Assembly (NCBI RefSeq): GCF_004514475.2
Contig: NZ_MYFO02000014.1
Span: forward strand, 53,699-117,698
Direction of reading: 5' to 3'
Origin: Paenibacillus athensensis
GTDB taxonomy: Bacteria; Bacillota; Bacilli; Paenibacillales; NBRC-103111
Length of the DNA: 64,000 bases
The notes under the pieces were generated by a model. That model was not told the DNA's origin, searched no databases, and worked only from the letters and a program-made list of their open reading frames with translations. Within the stretch, counting starts at the first letter, position 1; every line of letters starts with the position of its first letter. This document shows positions 16,672 to 25,936 of the stretch, piece by piece. The position numbers and the translations under genes are program-made.

Positions 16672-18357
16672 CTAACGCGGCATCGCCAAATGTTCAGCAA
16701 TCGGTCCCAGTGCAAGCACCGGAAAAAACGTGAGCGCGCCAATAACGGCAATGATCACAACCAGAACGCCGGAGAACAACGGCGTGTTCGTCCGCAGCGT
16801 TCCCGACGTCGCCGGAACGACGCGTTTGACCGCCAGTGAGCCAGCAATAGCCAGCATCGCCAGAATCGAGATATAACGTCCGAGTAACATCACGATCCCG
16901 ATGCCGATATTGTAAAAATCCGTATTCGCATTGAGCCCGGCAAACGCCGAGCCGTTATTGGCCGCCCCCGATGCAAAGGCATACAGCACCTCTGACACGC
17001 CGTGCATACCGCTGGCAGTCATCGAAGCGATAGCTCCAGGCTGGGTCAGCGCCAAGGCCGTCGGCGCCAGAATCAGCAGCGGATGCACCAGCAGCGCGAT
17101 AGCCGCCAGCTTGATCTCCCGGCCCTCAATCTTCTTGCCGAGAAACTCCGGCGTTCTTCCGACCAGCAATCCGCATATAAACACCGCCAATATCGCGTAC
17201 AGCAGCCCGTTCAGCAAGCCGACGCCCTTGCCTCCGAACACATTGTTCAGCATCATCCCGGCCAGCGAAACCATACCGCCTAGCGGTGTCAGCGACTCGT
17301 GCATATTGTTCACCGAACCCGTCGTCGCAGCCGTAGTCACTGTGGTAAACAAAGCGGACTCCGCTACGCCGAACCGCACCTCCTTGCCTTCCATATTGCC
17401 GTGGATGCCCAGCGCCTCTAATGCGGGTACACCGCGGTATTCAGCCGCAAACACCGTAGTCAGCATGGCCAGAAACAGCAGGCTCATGGCCGCGAATACC
17501 GTCCAGCCCATCTTTTTGTCGCGGACCATCAGCCCAAACGCATATACCAGCGCCGTCGGCAGCAGCATCATGCAGACGATATGCAGCATATTGGTCAGCG
17601 GCGTCGGATTCTCCAGCGGATGCGCGGCGTTCGTACCGAACCAGCCCCCGCCGTTCGTGCCGATATGCTTGATCGATTCCAGCGAAGCCACCAGCCCACG
17701 GGCAATCGTCTGCTGCGCCCCCTCCAGCGTTGTGGCCTGAACAGCGCCCTGCAGCGTTTGCGGAACGCCCTGCGCTACCAGGAACAGCGCGGTCAGCACG
17801 CTCAGCGGGATAAAAATACGCGTAATCGACCGCACGAGATCGACATAGAAATGCCCCAGCCGATCCTCCCGTCCGACCAGTCCGCGAATAAACGCGATCG
17901 CCACCGCAAAGCCGGTCGCTGCCGACGTAAACATCGGGAACGTAATCGCAAGCAACTGCGACAAATACGATAACCCGTTTTCTCCGCTATAGGACTGCCA
18001 ATTTGTATTCGTGATAAACGACACCGCCGTATTAAAAGCCTGCGCCGCTGGCATGCCGCCGATCCCGTCAGGATTAAACGGTAACCCCCCCTGCAGCAGC
18101 AGGACCGCATACATGATCAGCAGCATCGCAGCATTGGACAGCAGCATCGCGCCTGCATACTGCTTCCAGCTCATTGTGGCTTCGGGGCAAACGCCCATCA
18201 TCCGGTAAAGCAAGCGCTCGAATGGACCAAACACCCGATCCAGCGCTGTTTTTTCATTCGCAAACACCTTGACCATATACGCGCCCATCGGCTTCATCAG
18301 CAGCAAAATTACCATCAACGTCACGGCCACCTGCACCACGCCCATCGCCATTGACAC
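16672..18357 (-). CDS. kdpA: KdpA, potassium-binding and channel subunit
   Basis: This 561-residue membrane protein of the K+-transporter superfamily has selectivity-filter-like loops (NTNWQSYSGE, GTNGGGWFGTNAAHP, ASGAANNGSAFAGL) in the expected order. Length is normal. It binds and translocates K+ within KdpFABC. Confidence 0.98.
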   Translation of the reverse strand: MSMAMGVVQVAVTLMVILLLMKPMGAYMVKVFANEKTALDRVFGPFERLLYRMMGVCPEATMSWKQYAGAMLLSNAAMLLIMYAVLLLQGGLPFNPDGIGGMPAAQAFNTAVSFITNTNWQSYSGENGLSYLSQLLAITFPMFTSAATGFAVAIAFIRGLVGREDRLGHFYVDLVRSITRIFIPLSVLTALFLVAQGVPQTLQGAVQATTLEGAQQTIARGLVASLESIKHIGTNGGGWFGTNAAHPLENPTPLTNMLHIVCMMLLPTALVYAFGLMVRDKKMGWTVFAAMSLLFLAMLTTVFAAEYRGVPALEALGIHGNMEGKEVRFGVAESALFTTVTTAATTGSVNNMHESLTPLGGMVSLAGMMLNNVFGGKGVGLLNGLLYAILAVFICGLLVGRTPEFLGKKIEGREIKLAAIALLVHPLLILAPTALALTQPGAIASMTASGMHGVSEVLYAFASGAANNGSAFAGLNANTDFYNIGIGIVMLLGRYISILAMLAIAGSLAVKRVVPATSGTLRTNTPLFSGVLVVIIAVIGALTFFPVLALGPIAEHLAMPR

Positions 18358-18390
18358 TCCCCCTCCTTTTCAGCGGCTCCCGCGCCTGCT

Positions 18391-18468
18391 TCAGAACTTT
18401 TCCGGCTTGACCAGCACATACCCGAGATACGCCACAAGCGCCACAGCAATGAACCCCACGACCATCAT
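18391..18468 (-). CDS. kdpF: KdpF small membrane subunit
   Basis: This 25-residue peptide (MMVVGFIAVALVAYLGYVLV then KPEKF) is a single membrane helix with the KxEKF-type tail of KdpF. A strong GGAGG lies nine bases before the ATG, and kdpA follows closely. It stabilises the Kdp complex. Confidence 0.9.
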   Translation of the reverse strand: MMVVGFIAVALVAYLGYVLVKPEKF

Positions 18469-18521
18469 CGCGCTCCACCTCCTCATTCCGATCGCTACAT
18501 GTGCCATCGTAATACGACCCG

Positions 18522-18575
18522 CCGTAAAAAGGGGGTAAAGATGCAGCACCGAACTGTAAAAATTCCGTAAAAATA
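18522..18575 (-). promoter_or_regulatory. Probable KdpE-binding direct repeats upstream of kdpF
   Basis: On the plus strand CTGTAAAAATT (18554-18564) and CCGTAAAAATA (18565-18575) are adjacent 11-bp direct repeats. A third similar copy (CCGTAAAAAGG) lies 32 bp away at 18522-18532. One-turn direct repeats rich in TTTTTAC on the transcribed side are typical of OmpR-family sites, and three-turn spacing keeps all copies on one face. KdpE is the obvious candidate. Confidence 0.55.
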
Positions 18576-18640
18576 CGCTTCCCGCTCCGTGGCAACGCCA
18601 AAAAAACCGCCCAGACGCCCGGCAGTCCCTGCAATAAGCA

Positions 18641-18667
18641 CAAAGACGAACCCGCAAAGGTTCGTCT
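18641..18667 (-). terminator. Intrinsic terminator of the sugar isomerase operon
   Basis: A perfect 9-bp stem (AGACGAACC / GGTTCGTCT, loop of six) with a short T stretch on the minus strand lies 12 nt beyond the stop at 18679. Confidence 0.75.
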
Positions 18668-18678
18668 CCGATCAATTC

Positions 18679-19527
18679 CTATTTCAATCCCGCCGCCGCA
18701 TATGCCTTGCGATAACCGGCTGCCGAACGCGCCAGCAGCTGCTCGCTCGAGCCGGCCGGCGGCTCGAGCGTCAAAATCTCCTGAGCGACGACGCCCCGAT
18801 ATCCAATCGTTTGCAGCGCTTTCAAGAACGTCCCCAGATCAATGACGCCTTCGCTCGGATACAACCGGTCATTGTCCAGAACCTCATTCACCGGAACCGG
18901 CTTCGCGTCGTTCAAGTGAACATGGACAATCTGCTGCGGCGACAGCTGCAGCAGCTCAGCTTCCGTCCCTCCGGTCGTATACCAATGATAGGCGTCCAGC
19001 AGCAGGCCGACGTTCGGCTCGCCAATCGCGTCGATCCAGTCGAGCGTTTCTTGCATCGTCCAGATAAACGGATTCGCCCACGCGCTGCGCAGATGATGGG
19101 GCCCGACGAACTCCAGCCCCAGCCGGATGCCGTACGCGCCGAGAATTTGCGCGCATGTGCGCAGCCTCCGCGTCGCCAGCGCCATGAAATGCGCTGCCGG
19201 GTAATCCGTTGCAGGCAGCACATACGTGCAGCAGGCCGTTACGCCGAATTGCGCCGCCGCTTCGGCGTGCAACGCCAAATCCTTCAAGCCGCTGCGGAAC
19301 GTATCTTCATCCGCGCGCCATTCGACGGGCAAGCCGATAGCGCCAAGCTGTATCCCGTGGCGCTGCAGATGCGCCTGCGCCGCCTCCAGCCCCGCTTCCT
19401 CCAGCCAACGCTGCAATTCATCACCGCCCGCATCCACTGCGGCAAAGCCCGCTTTGGCGGCTTCAACGACCAACCGCTCCAAGCTGCCCGCCTCACCAAT
19501 TCCCGCCCGCGATATTCCCTTGATCAT
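18679..19527 (-). CDS. Sugar phosphate isomerase/epimerase (xylose isomerase-like TIM barrel)
   Basis: This 282-residue protein has the AP-endonuclease-2/xylose-isomerase-like TIM-barrel pattern: GLEFVGPHHLR, NVGLLLDAYHWYTTGG with metal-binding Asp/His, VHVHLNDAKPVP and GVVAQEIL. Such enzymes isomerise or epimerise sugars or inositols. It lies 70 nt after an oxidoreductase and opposite an AraC regulator, suggesting a small sugar-catabolism operon. The substrate cannot be told. Confidence 0.85.
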   Translation of the reverse strand: MIKGISRAGIGEAGSLERLVVEAAKAGFAAVDAGGDELQRWLEEAGLEAAQAHLQRHGIQLGAIGLPVEWRADEDTFRSGLKDLALHAEAAAQFGVTACCTYVLPATDYPAAHFMALATRRLRTCAQILGAYGIRLGLEFVGPHHLRSAWANPFIWTMQETLDWIDAIGEPNVGLLLDAYHWYTTGGTEAELLQLSPQQIVHVHLNDAKPVPVNEVLDNDRLYPSEGVIDLGTFLKALQTIGYRGVVAQEILTLEPPAGSSEQLLARSAAGYRKAYAAAGLK

Positions 19528-19597
19528 GTAAACTCTCCTTCCCTCATGGACCGTACTGATGTTATCGCCTCATCGAGCATCTCCACCCGCGTTACGA

Positions 19598-20674
19598 TCA
19601 AAGCTCCCAATCCAGCTTCACTTCATGACCGGTACGCGATGATTCGTACATCGCATCCAGCACAAGGTTGTTGGTCAGGCCTGTCAAAGCCGAGCTGATC
19701 GGCGTCACTCCGTGCTGCACGCAATCAAGGAAATGCTTGCTTAACCGCTCCCGCTCGCCTTCGTCGTCCTCCGGACGGCAAATCCGGCTTTCGATCGGAC
19801 GATCGAACTTTTCATGCAGCAGCTTACCTTCGCTGCCACGGTAGCAAGCCCCGCCGTCGGAGCCCATCAGGTGAATGAACGGCGAATTATCCGTGTCCAT
19901 ATGCACCGCCCAGCTAACCTCCAGCGTCAGCGAGCTGCCGTCGTCCATCTTGATCATCCCGGTTGCCAAATCCTCCACATCATAAATGCCGTTCCAGTCC
20001 GGCGTCCCCCAGGTGCCGATCCCTTGCCGCCTTGGTCCAAACTCGGCGTAAGTAGCGCCAAATACAGAAACCGGCTTCGGATTGCCCATCAAATACAGCG
20101 CCAAATCCAGCATATGTACGCCAATATCGATCAGCGGGCCGCCGCCCGATTGGTCCATGCGCGTAAACCAGGTACCCCAGCCCGGAATGCCCTTGCGGCG
20201 GTACCAGCCGGTTTTCGCTGTATAAATACGCCCCAGCTCGCCCCGGTCGACCATAGCCTTGATCTGCATCGGCACCGATTCAAAGCGCATTTGATGCGCA
20301 ATCATCAGCACCTGCTTCGAATTCTTGGCAGCGGCATAAATGCTGCGCGCCGTATCCGCGTTCAGACTCATCGGCTTCTCCAGCAGCACATGCTTGCCGG
20401 CGCGCAGCGCTTCAATGGCGATATCCGCATGATGCTGATTCGGTACGCCGATAATAACAGCTTCCACATCATCGCGGTGAATAAGCGCTTCAGCGCTTGG
20501 CGCGACATGCGGCACGCCGAACTCTTGGGCCCGTTTAGCAGCCAGCGGCATATTCGTATCGGCAACTGCCGTAATCTCACAGCGATCGGCCAACTTGCTG
20601 AATTGCTGAAGATGCACCGTACCGATATTGCCCGTGCCGATGATACCAATTTTTGTTGGGTGCGAAGCGTTCAT
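19598..20674 (-). CDS. Gfo/Idh/MocA-family oxidoreductase
   Basis: This 358-residue dehydrogenase has the N-terminal Rossmann fold GIIGTGNIGTVHLQ, the family motif EKPMSLN (catalytic Lys in VLLEKP) and GGGPLIDIGVHMLDLALYLMG. It oxidises or reduces sugars or inositols with NAD(P). It is first in the minus-strand unit with the TIM-barrel isomerase. Specificity is unknown. Confidence 0.92.
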   Translation of the reverse strand: MNASHPTKIGIIGTGNIGTVHLQQFSKLADRCEITAVADTNMPLAAKRAQEFGVPHVAPSAEALIHRDDVEAVIIGVPNQHHADIAIEALRAGKHVLLEKPMSLNADTARSIYAAAKNSKQVLMIAHQMRFESVPMQIKAMVDRGELGRIYTAKTGWYRRKGIPGWGTWFTRMDQSGGGPLIDIGVHMLDLALYLMGNPKPVSVFGATYAEFGPRRQGIGTWGTPDWNGIYDVEDLATGMIKMDDGSSLTLEVSWAVHMDTDNSPFIHLMGSDGGACYRGSEGKLLHEKFDRPIESRICRPEDDEGERERLSKHFLDCVQHGVTPISSALTGLTNNLVLDAMYESSRTGHEVKLDWEL

Positions 20675-20781
20675 TTGTTTTTCCTCCCAGTCACTATAAC
20701 GTTCGACTTCATGATAGTATAAGGGGGAAGAAAAAGTATTCTGGCGGTTTCGGAATGTGTCTCAATTTTTCGACGGAGTGG

Positions 20782-21672
20782 ATGAACGTGACGTACTTTC
20801 CGCAGTATTTACAAGATTACCCGAATATGGATACCGCCTTTCCCTTTCATATCAGCATCCACTCTCTGGAGCGCGGCTATCCCGCCCATCGCCATGACTT
20901 TCTCGAATTTTCTTACGTGATTGAAGGCAGCGGAGCCGAAAGTGTGAATGGCGTGCGCCACCCGATGGCTCCCGGCACCTTTACGTTTGTCTTGCCCTAC
21001 CAAGTCCATGAGCTGTTTACCGATCCTGGCGGCAAGCTCGTTTTGTTTAATTGCATGTTCAGCATGGAGGTGTTGATGCAATCGGCCCAAGACGCTGCGG
21101 AATGGTTAAGCGGCGTGCTCGATGACGCCGAGGAATTAAGCCCGTTCGTTCAATGGCCGGAGAAGTCGCTGCAGTCGATGCGTCATCTGATGGAGGACAT
21201 CCTGGACGAATATCGCGGCAACAAGCTCGGGCGCACCCTGCTCCTGAAAGCCAAGCTGACAGAAGCGCTGATTCGTTTCGACCGCCACCGCCGTGAGCGT
21301 CAGTCGGACTTTTTGCCACACCCAAACAAACCGTGGCCGGAGCGCTCGCGCTGGCCGATCATCCATTACATTCACCGGAATTTCCACCGGGAGGACCTGA
21401 TGCTTAGCGAGCTGGCAGGCCGCTTTTCCCTAAGCGTATCGCGCATCAGCGAGCTGATTAAAGAAACGACCGGCCAGACATTCGTGCATTTTCTCAACGA
21501 CCTGCGTATCCAGCATGCCGCCAGCCTGCTGGTCTCCACCAACATGAGTATCATCGAAATCGCGCACGAGGTCGGCTATGCCTCCTACAAAACCTTCACC
21601 CGCATCTTTCGGGAAAAAAAGGGCCTTGTCCCCACCGAATATCGCAAAAAACAGCGGCAGCACGAAACGTGA
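20782..21672 (+). CDS. AraC-family transcriptional regulator
   Basis: This protein of about 296 residues has an N-terminal cupin sensor domain (HISIHSLERGYPAHRHDFLEF; the HxH is a typical ligand pocket) and a C-terminal double helix-turn-helix (LSELAGRFSLSVSRISELIKE; MSIIEIAHEVGYASYKTFTRIFREKKGLVPTEYR). It is divergent from the sugar operon and probably regulates it. The start is uncertain: ATG 20782 has GGAG only three bases away, GTG 20788 has better spacing, and ATG 20755 is also in frame. Confidence 0.9.
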   Translation: MNVTYFPQYLQDYPNMDTAFPFHISIHSLERGYPAHRHDFLEFSYVIEGSGAESVNGVRHPMAPGTFTFVLPYQVHELFTDPGGKLVLFNCMFSMEVLMQSAQDAAEWLSGVLDDAEELSPFVQWPEKSLQSMRHLMEDILDEYRGNKLGRTLLLKAKLTEALIRFDRHRRERQSDFLPHPNKPWPERSRWPIIHYIHRNFHREDLMLSELAGRFSLSVSRISELIKETTGQTFVHFLNDLRIQHAASLLVSTNMSIIEIAHEVGYASYKTFTRIFREKKGLVPTEYRKKQRQHET

Positions 21673-21690
21673 ATCCATACCGCCGACTCG

Positions 21691-21729
21691 ATCCCGCTTT
21701 CCGCACCATACGTGCAGAGCGGGATTTTT
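21691..21729 (+). terminator. Intrinsic terminator of the AraC gene
   Basis: The stem ATCCCGCT / AGCGGGAT is followed by TTTTT on the plus strand, 18 nt after the araC-like stop. Confidence 0.8.
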
Positions 21730-22099
21730 CAATTTGGCACAATTTCACACGGATTTCACCTTCAGCCTGTACGCTAGGCCCATCACATTTCGAGAGGATG
21801 AACCAACATGAATACAGCTCAGCGCTCCTGCTGTGCTTCCGAATTTGATAGGCGTCAAGCCAAGTATCGGCCGTCACTTCTCATACGCTTGCGTTAATGA
21901 ACGATGAAACAAACCCGCTTGTCTTTATCGTGAAATAACGGACTTTGGCTCCTTTTACGACGTGCTGGTGCTGCCCTCACATCCTGTGATCGCCTTGCTC
22001 CGGCACGTTTTTCTTATCGGTTCACCTCCAGCATGGTACACTGAATGAAGGAAAGCCGCAGCAACCAGACACATCATTGACCATCGCTGGGGGGATAAC
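21730..22099. other. Intergenic region before the OmpR-type two-component genes
   Basis: About 370 bp hold only a doubtful 29-residue frame (21808-21897) and the likely promoter of the downstream regulator (TACACT-like -10 near 22037). Nothing else is recognised. Confidence 0.5.
21808..21897 (+). CDS. Possible 29-residue small protein
   Basis: An ATG at 21808 preceded by GAGAGG at suitable spacing opens a 29-codon frame (MNTAQRSCCASEFDRRQ...). No family is recognised. It could be a leader peptide or gene remnant; evidence is only the ribosome binding site. Confidence 0.2.
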   Translation: MNTAQRSCCASEFDRRQAKYRPSLLIRLR

Positions 22100-22777
22100 A
22101 TGGAAATCCGGATATTGGTAGTGGACGACGATACACCTATGCGAAATCTCGTATGCGATATTGTGCGCAAAGAAGGTTATATCGCGATAGAAGCGCATGA
22201 CGGACAACAAGCGTTGGAGAAGTTTTATGCCGACCAAGAAATTCAGCTGGTGATCCTCGACGTCATGATGCCCGTCTACGACGGATGGGAAGTGCTGCGG
22301 GACATTCGCGAGGGCTCCGACGTCCCTGTCATGATGCTAACTGCGCTGGGCGACGAGCATCATGAAGTCGTCGGGCTGAGACACGGCGCGGATGAATACA
22401 TTGCGAAGCCTTTTAGCTATAAGGTGTTTGTGGCCCGTTTGAATACGCTGCTGCGCAAGGTGAAAAAAGAACGGGGCGAGGAGCTGACGCTCGGCGGTCT
22501 GACGATCCGGCAATCGGCTCGCCAAGCGCTTGTGCATCTGGCCGAAATCGAACTGAATCATAAGGAATATAACCTGCTGCTTTATCTCGCCTTGAATGCA
22601 GGTCGTGTGCTGACGCGCGAGCAAATTCTGAATCACGTATGGGGCTATGCGTTCACGGGCGATGAGCGAACCATTGACACCCATATCAAAACCTTGCGAG
22701 CCAAGCTCGATGCGTGCGGCCCTTATATCAAAACGATTCGCGGCAGCGGCTATATGCTGCAAGCAGGCAACGGATGA
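22100..22777 (+). CDS. OmpR-family response regulator
   Basis: This 225-residue regulator has a receiver domain (VDDDTPMRNLV, phospho-Asp in LVILDVMMPVYDG, Lys in AKPFSYKVF) and winged helix (ELNHKEYNLLLYLALNAGRVLTREQILNHVWGYAF...DTHIKTLRAKL). Its stop overlaps the kinase start (ATGA). The pair resembles the broad PhoP/VanR-type group; the target is unknown. Confidence 0.93.
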   Translation: MEIRILVVDDDTPMRNLVCDIVRKEGYIAIEAHDGQQALEKFYADQEIQLVILDVMMPVYDGWEVLRDIREGSDVPVMMLTALGDEHHEVVGLRHGADEYIAKPFSYKVFVARLNTLLRKVKKERGEELTLGGLTIRQSARQALVHLAEIELNHKEYNLLLYLALNAGRVLTREQILNHVWGYAFTGDERTIDTHIKTLRAKLDACGPYIKTIRGSGYMLQAGNG

Positions 22778-24186
22778 GAACCATTCGAGCCAAGCTCTCC
22801 GCCTTATTTGTTGTCGTCGTCATCATTTTGGTGCTCATTGGCATTTTGCTGAATGTCTGTCTGCTCAAGCCTTATTACATTTATAAAAAGAAAGCGGTAT
22901 TCCAAGCGCATAGCGCCCGGATCATCGAGCTGTATGAGCATGATCGCCACCAGCTCAAAGCATTCATCGACGCCATCGACCAGTCCGAAGGGATTAGCAG
23001 TCTAATTTTGGACAGCAGTGGCGTAGTGACCTATACTTCAGTCCAGCAACAGCCCGGGCTCATGGATCTTACGCTCCCCAAAGAAATCCGGGACATTCTC
23101 CAAGCCAACGCACTGTCTCTGGCCAAGCAGCCGCTGTATACGGTAGCAACGAATGAAAAGGATCTTACACAAAAGCTCGTCTATATCGCACAGCTCCATG
23201 ACCAAGGACTCGTGATTCTCAGATGGGGGCTCGACGGCGTCACGGAAAGCGTAGCTATCGCCAACCAATTCTATTTGCTGGCCGGTCTCGTGCTGGTCAC
23301 CATTGGCGGTTTCCTGATCTATGCAGCAGCCCGCAAAGCGACGCAGCCGGTCATCCAGATGAGTCATATAGCCGAAGAAATCTCAAACCTGGTCTTTGAT
23401 CGCCGGGTCCATTATCAATCATCCGACGAGCTCGGCGGCTTGGGCGCCAGCATTAACCGAATGTCGGAGAAACTAAGCGAGAATATGACCGCCTTGCAGC
23501 AAGACGTCAATCGTCGCAAGCAACTGGTTCGCAACATCTCTCACGAGCTCAAAACGCCCATAGCCGTGATCAAAGGATATGTGGAAGGGCTGCAATATGG
23601 CGTTGTAGACGAGCCGGAGAAAGTCGCAAAATATTACAGCGTCATTGAAGAAGAATGTAATCGGATGGATGGCATGGTTCGTGAGCTGCTGCAGCTGTCC
23701 GCGATGGAATTCGGCCTGTTCGAGCTGAACCCAACGAGCTTTGAGCTTGTCCCCTTGATTCGAAAAGCAGTCGAACGCTTCGCCCCCGAATTGTCGAGGC
23801 AGGGCATCCAGCTTGACCTGGAACTGAATATCGATGCGTCCGAGTTGATCCGCGCCGATTATGAACTGATTGAGCGCGTTATCATCAACTACCTCAGCAA
23901 CGCGATTCATTACACCAACGAACAAAAATCTATCCAACTCACGGCCACCAAAACGCCAGATAGCGTAATCCTGTCGGTCTTTAACACCGGACAGCCTATT
24001 GCCGAAGAGGACCTGTCCAACATCTGGGATGTCTTCTACAAAGCGGATCGCGCTCGCTCGCGCGCATATGGAGGGCATGGATTGGGGCTCTCCATTGTCA
24101 AGCTGATCGCTGAACTTCACGGAGGACAAGCACGCGTGCAAAATGTCGCTGGCGGTGTGCGATTCGATATCGAATGGCCGAACTGA
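22774..24186 (+). CDS. Sensor histidine kinase
   Basis: This 470-residue kinase has membrane helices near residues 8-30 and 170-190 around an extracellular sensor loop, then HAMP, HisKA (ISHELKTPIAVIKGYVEGLQ) and ATPase domain (NYLSNAIHYTN, FNTGQPI, GHGLGLSIVKLIAE). The D-x-G N-box is FNTG here, a mild variant. It is coupled to the regulator at 22100. The signal is unknown. Confidence 0.93.
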   Translation: MRTIRAKLSALFVVVVIILVLIGILLNVCLLKPYYIYKKKAVFQAHSARIIELYEHDRHQLKAFIDAIDQSEGISSLILDSSGVVTYTSVQQQPGLMDLTLPKEIRDILQANALSLAKQPLYTVATNEKDLTQKLVYIAQLHDQGLVILRWGLDGVTESVAIANQFYLLAGLVLVTIGGFLIYAAARKATQPVIQMSHIAEEISNLVFDRRVHYQSSDELGGLGASINRMSEKLSENMTALQQDVNRRKQLVRNISHELKTPIAVIKGYVEGLQYGVVDEPEKVAKYYSVIEEECNRMDGMVRELLQLSAMEFGLFELNPTSFELVPLIRKAVERFAPELSRQGIQLDLELNIDASELIRADYELIERVIINYLSNAIHYTNEQKSIQLTATKTPDSVILSVFNTGQPIAEEDLSNIWDVFYKADRARSRAYGGHGLGLSIVKLIAELHGGQARVQNVAGGVRFDIEWPN

Positions 24187-24268
24187 CAGCCGCGCTGCAA
24201 GCGCGCAATATTTTCAATGAATTGAATGAGCGAAACGGATGTTTAAGTTTGCTTCTGGAGGTATCAGG

Positions 24269-24532
24269 ATGGCTCGATTTAAAGTCAATTACACACAAAA
24301 GGATGAAGATACCTTCATCCTGCAAGGAAATATTCTGACAGGTCAGATACTTCCAGGTATGCAAATTCATGCGCCTCTGAATTCATCTCTATGTGTAACC
24401 GGGGATATTACTGCCATCAAAGAAACCGATAGGATGGATCATTACGACATCTTCATTTCTTGCTCCGACCCTGAAGAAATGAATATTTGGTACATGCTGA
24501 ATTTGACAGGCTATGAGCTTGAAATCGTTTAA
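24269..24532 (+). CDS. Hypothetical 87-residue protein
   Basis: It starts MARFKVNYTQKDEDTFILQG with GGAGG seven bases upstream of the ATG at 24269. The predicted all-beta pattern (repeated short strands, GNILTGQILPGMQIHAPL) recalls a small beta-barrel, but no family is recognised. It lies just before the 268-residue hypothetical gene (19-nt gap) and is probably co-transcribed. Confidence 0.65.
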   Translation: MARFKVNYTQKDEDTFILQGNILTGQILPGMQIHAPLNSSLCVTGDITAIKETDRMDHYDIFISCSDPEEMNIWYMLNLTGYELEIV

Positions 24533-24551
24533 TCGGTAGAAAGGATAAAAG

Positions 24552-25358
24552 ATGTTCAAAAAACTGATCGATCGCGTAAAAGCTCATTTAATAAGCCGCA
24601 AGCTTGGCGTTGATGTGCGGATAGTTCGTTATCAACATCAAGGTGAACCTATTGTCGGCGAGCAACTGCTGCAAGTATTGGATACCATCATTTCACCGCG
24701 GGTCTCGCGTTACGGTTTGCATTGGCGTGGCGACCATTCATGGGTAAGTGAAAGCAACAACGGAATTAGGAAAATCGTTCATTATGGCAGATTTACGAAA
24801 AGTGGGCATCGCGGTTATATTTCATGGGGAATTGCGCTTGATTTTGTCCTGATTCCGATAGGAAATAAGCTCATCTATAATCGCACGAAAAAGACAGCAA
24901 TTATCCACATCGGCGAATGGGCTGACGGCTACTTGAGATCGTTCCGGGGAAAAAACATGATTGACGGTGTTGGCGTAGCTGCTCATTATAGCCAAATTGC
25001 TGAAAAAACAATAGCGCAAGCTATAGATGGAGAGCTTGAACGTATTACTACGTTCTACGATAAAGCTTCAGATCTTGAAGCCATTATTGAAATAGCAAAA
25101 AGTCAATTAGAAAACCCCTTTTCTCCATTTTCTAATATGAGGTTCCCCTCCCCGGCTTACATTCTTGCATTCATATATGCAAAATTAGGGGACATCCAAT
25201 TAGCAACTACGTACCTTCAAAGAGATCGATGGATGTCCGATCCTGAGAACAGGGCGTTATTCATCTTGGTCGTAGAGAAACTTAATCACTTGGCGACAGA
25301 GGCACATCAAAAGAAACTAACCCACCATATCGCTCCAAAATCGAATCGGCTTGATTGA
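24552..25358 (+). CDS. Hypothetical 268-residue protein
   Basis: The protein is soluble with a mixed N-terminal half (GYISWGIALDFVLIPIGNKLIYNRTKKTA) and a helical C-terminal part resembling TPR-type helices (AYILAFIYAKLGDIQLATTYLQ). No family was recognised. Its 3' end overlaps the convergent SUKH-like gene by 42 bp, unusual for host genes and common in immunity-gene clusters. Confidence 0.7.
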   Translation: MFKKLIDRVKAHLISRKLGVDVRIVRYQHQGEPIVGEQLLQVLDTIISPRVSRYGLHWRGDHSWVSESNNGIRKIVHYGRFTKSGHRGYISWGIALDFVLIPIGNKLIYNRTKKTAIIHIGEWADGYLRSFRGKNMIDGVGVAAHYSQIAEKTIAQAIDGELERITTFYDKASDLEAIIEIAKSQLENPFSPFSNMRFPSPAYILAFIYAKLGDIQLATTYLQRDRWMSDPENRALFILVVEKLNHLATEAHQKKLTHHIAPKSNRLD

Positions 25359-25874
25359 TTCAAAACAAATATCATCATACGAGGCTAAACCGAATTCAAT
25401 CATCAAATATCGGGCCAAATTGTCACCATAATAAATAATATCCGTCTGGTAGACCGAAAAAATAGGATTGCCTATTTCATATGGCTCCGATGGAATATAT
25501 CGATGAGAATAAATCGGGATCAGTCTCGGCACTTGGCTCATCTCTGCTTTGCACATGGCAAGAGCAGCCTCGAGATGATCCGGCTTGGCTCCCCATCCTT
25601 CGTACCAAAAAGAATTGTGCTCAACATCGAAAAGCATACCGTTTAATGGCCAGTTCAAGCTTGTCTTGATTTTATTTATATTAGCCTTGTCTCTATCTCT
25701 CCAATTTACAAAATGATTCGATACAGGCAATACCGTGGATAAAAATGCCTTCAAATCTGGAGGAAAAGTCAACTCATACAAGCTTTCAATGGCTTCGAAT
25801 TCCAAGCAGCTTAGCCCTTGCTCAAAAATAATTCCTTTTCTTTGAAGAGCTCCGATTATTTCATTCAGCGGCAC
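25317..25874 (-). CDS. SMI1/KNR4 (SUKH)-like protein
   Basis: This 185-residue protein has SUKH-type features: an early FEAIESLYELTFPPDLKAFLS, a W-R pair (NWRDRD) and the later block LIPIYSHRYIPSEP...NPIFSVYQTDIIYYG. SUKH proteins often serve as immunity proteins against contact-dependent or polymorphic toxins. No toxin gene is seen nearby, so it may be an orphan immunity gene. Confidence 0.75.
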   Translation of the reverse strand: MPLNEIIGALQRKGIIFEQGLSCLEFEAIESLYELTFPPDLKAFLSTVLPVSNHFVNWRDRDKANINKIKTSLNWPLNGMLFDVEHNSFWYEGWGAKPDHLEAALAMCKAEMSQVPRLIPIYSHRYIPSEPYEIGNPIFSVYQTDIIYYGDNLARYLMIEFGLASYDDICFESIKPIRFWSDMVG

Positions 25875-25936
25875 AGTGGCTCCACTCCCTTTAAATTATT
25901 CTAAGCTTCTAATCCTTACCCGTCGCTATGCCCCAT

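Noticed and set aside
18469..18678. A c-di-AMP (ydaO-type) riboswitch before kdpF
   Set aside because: The leader is too short and lacks the recognisable conserved pairing pattern; direct repeats and a terminator explain the sequence better.
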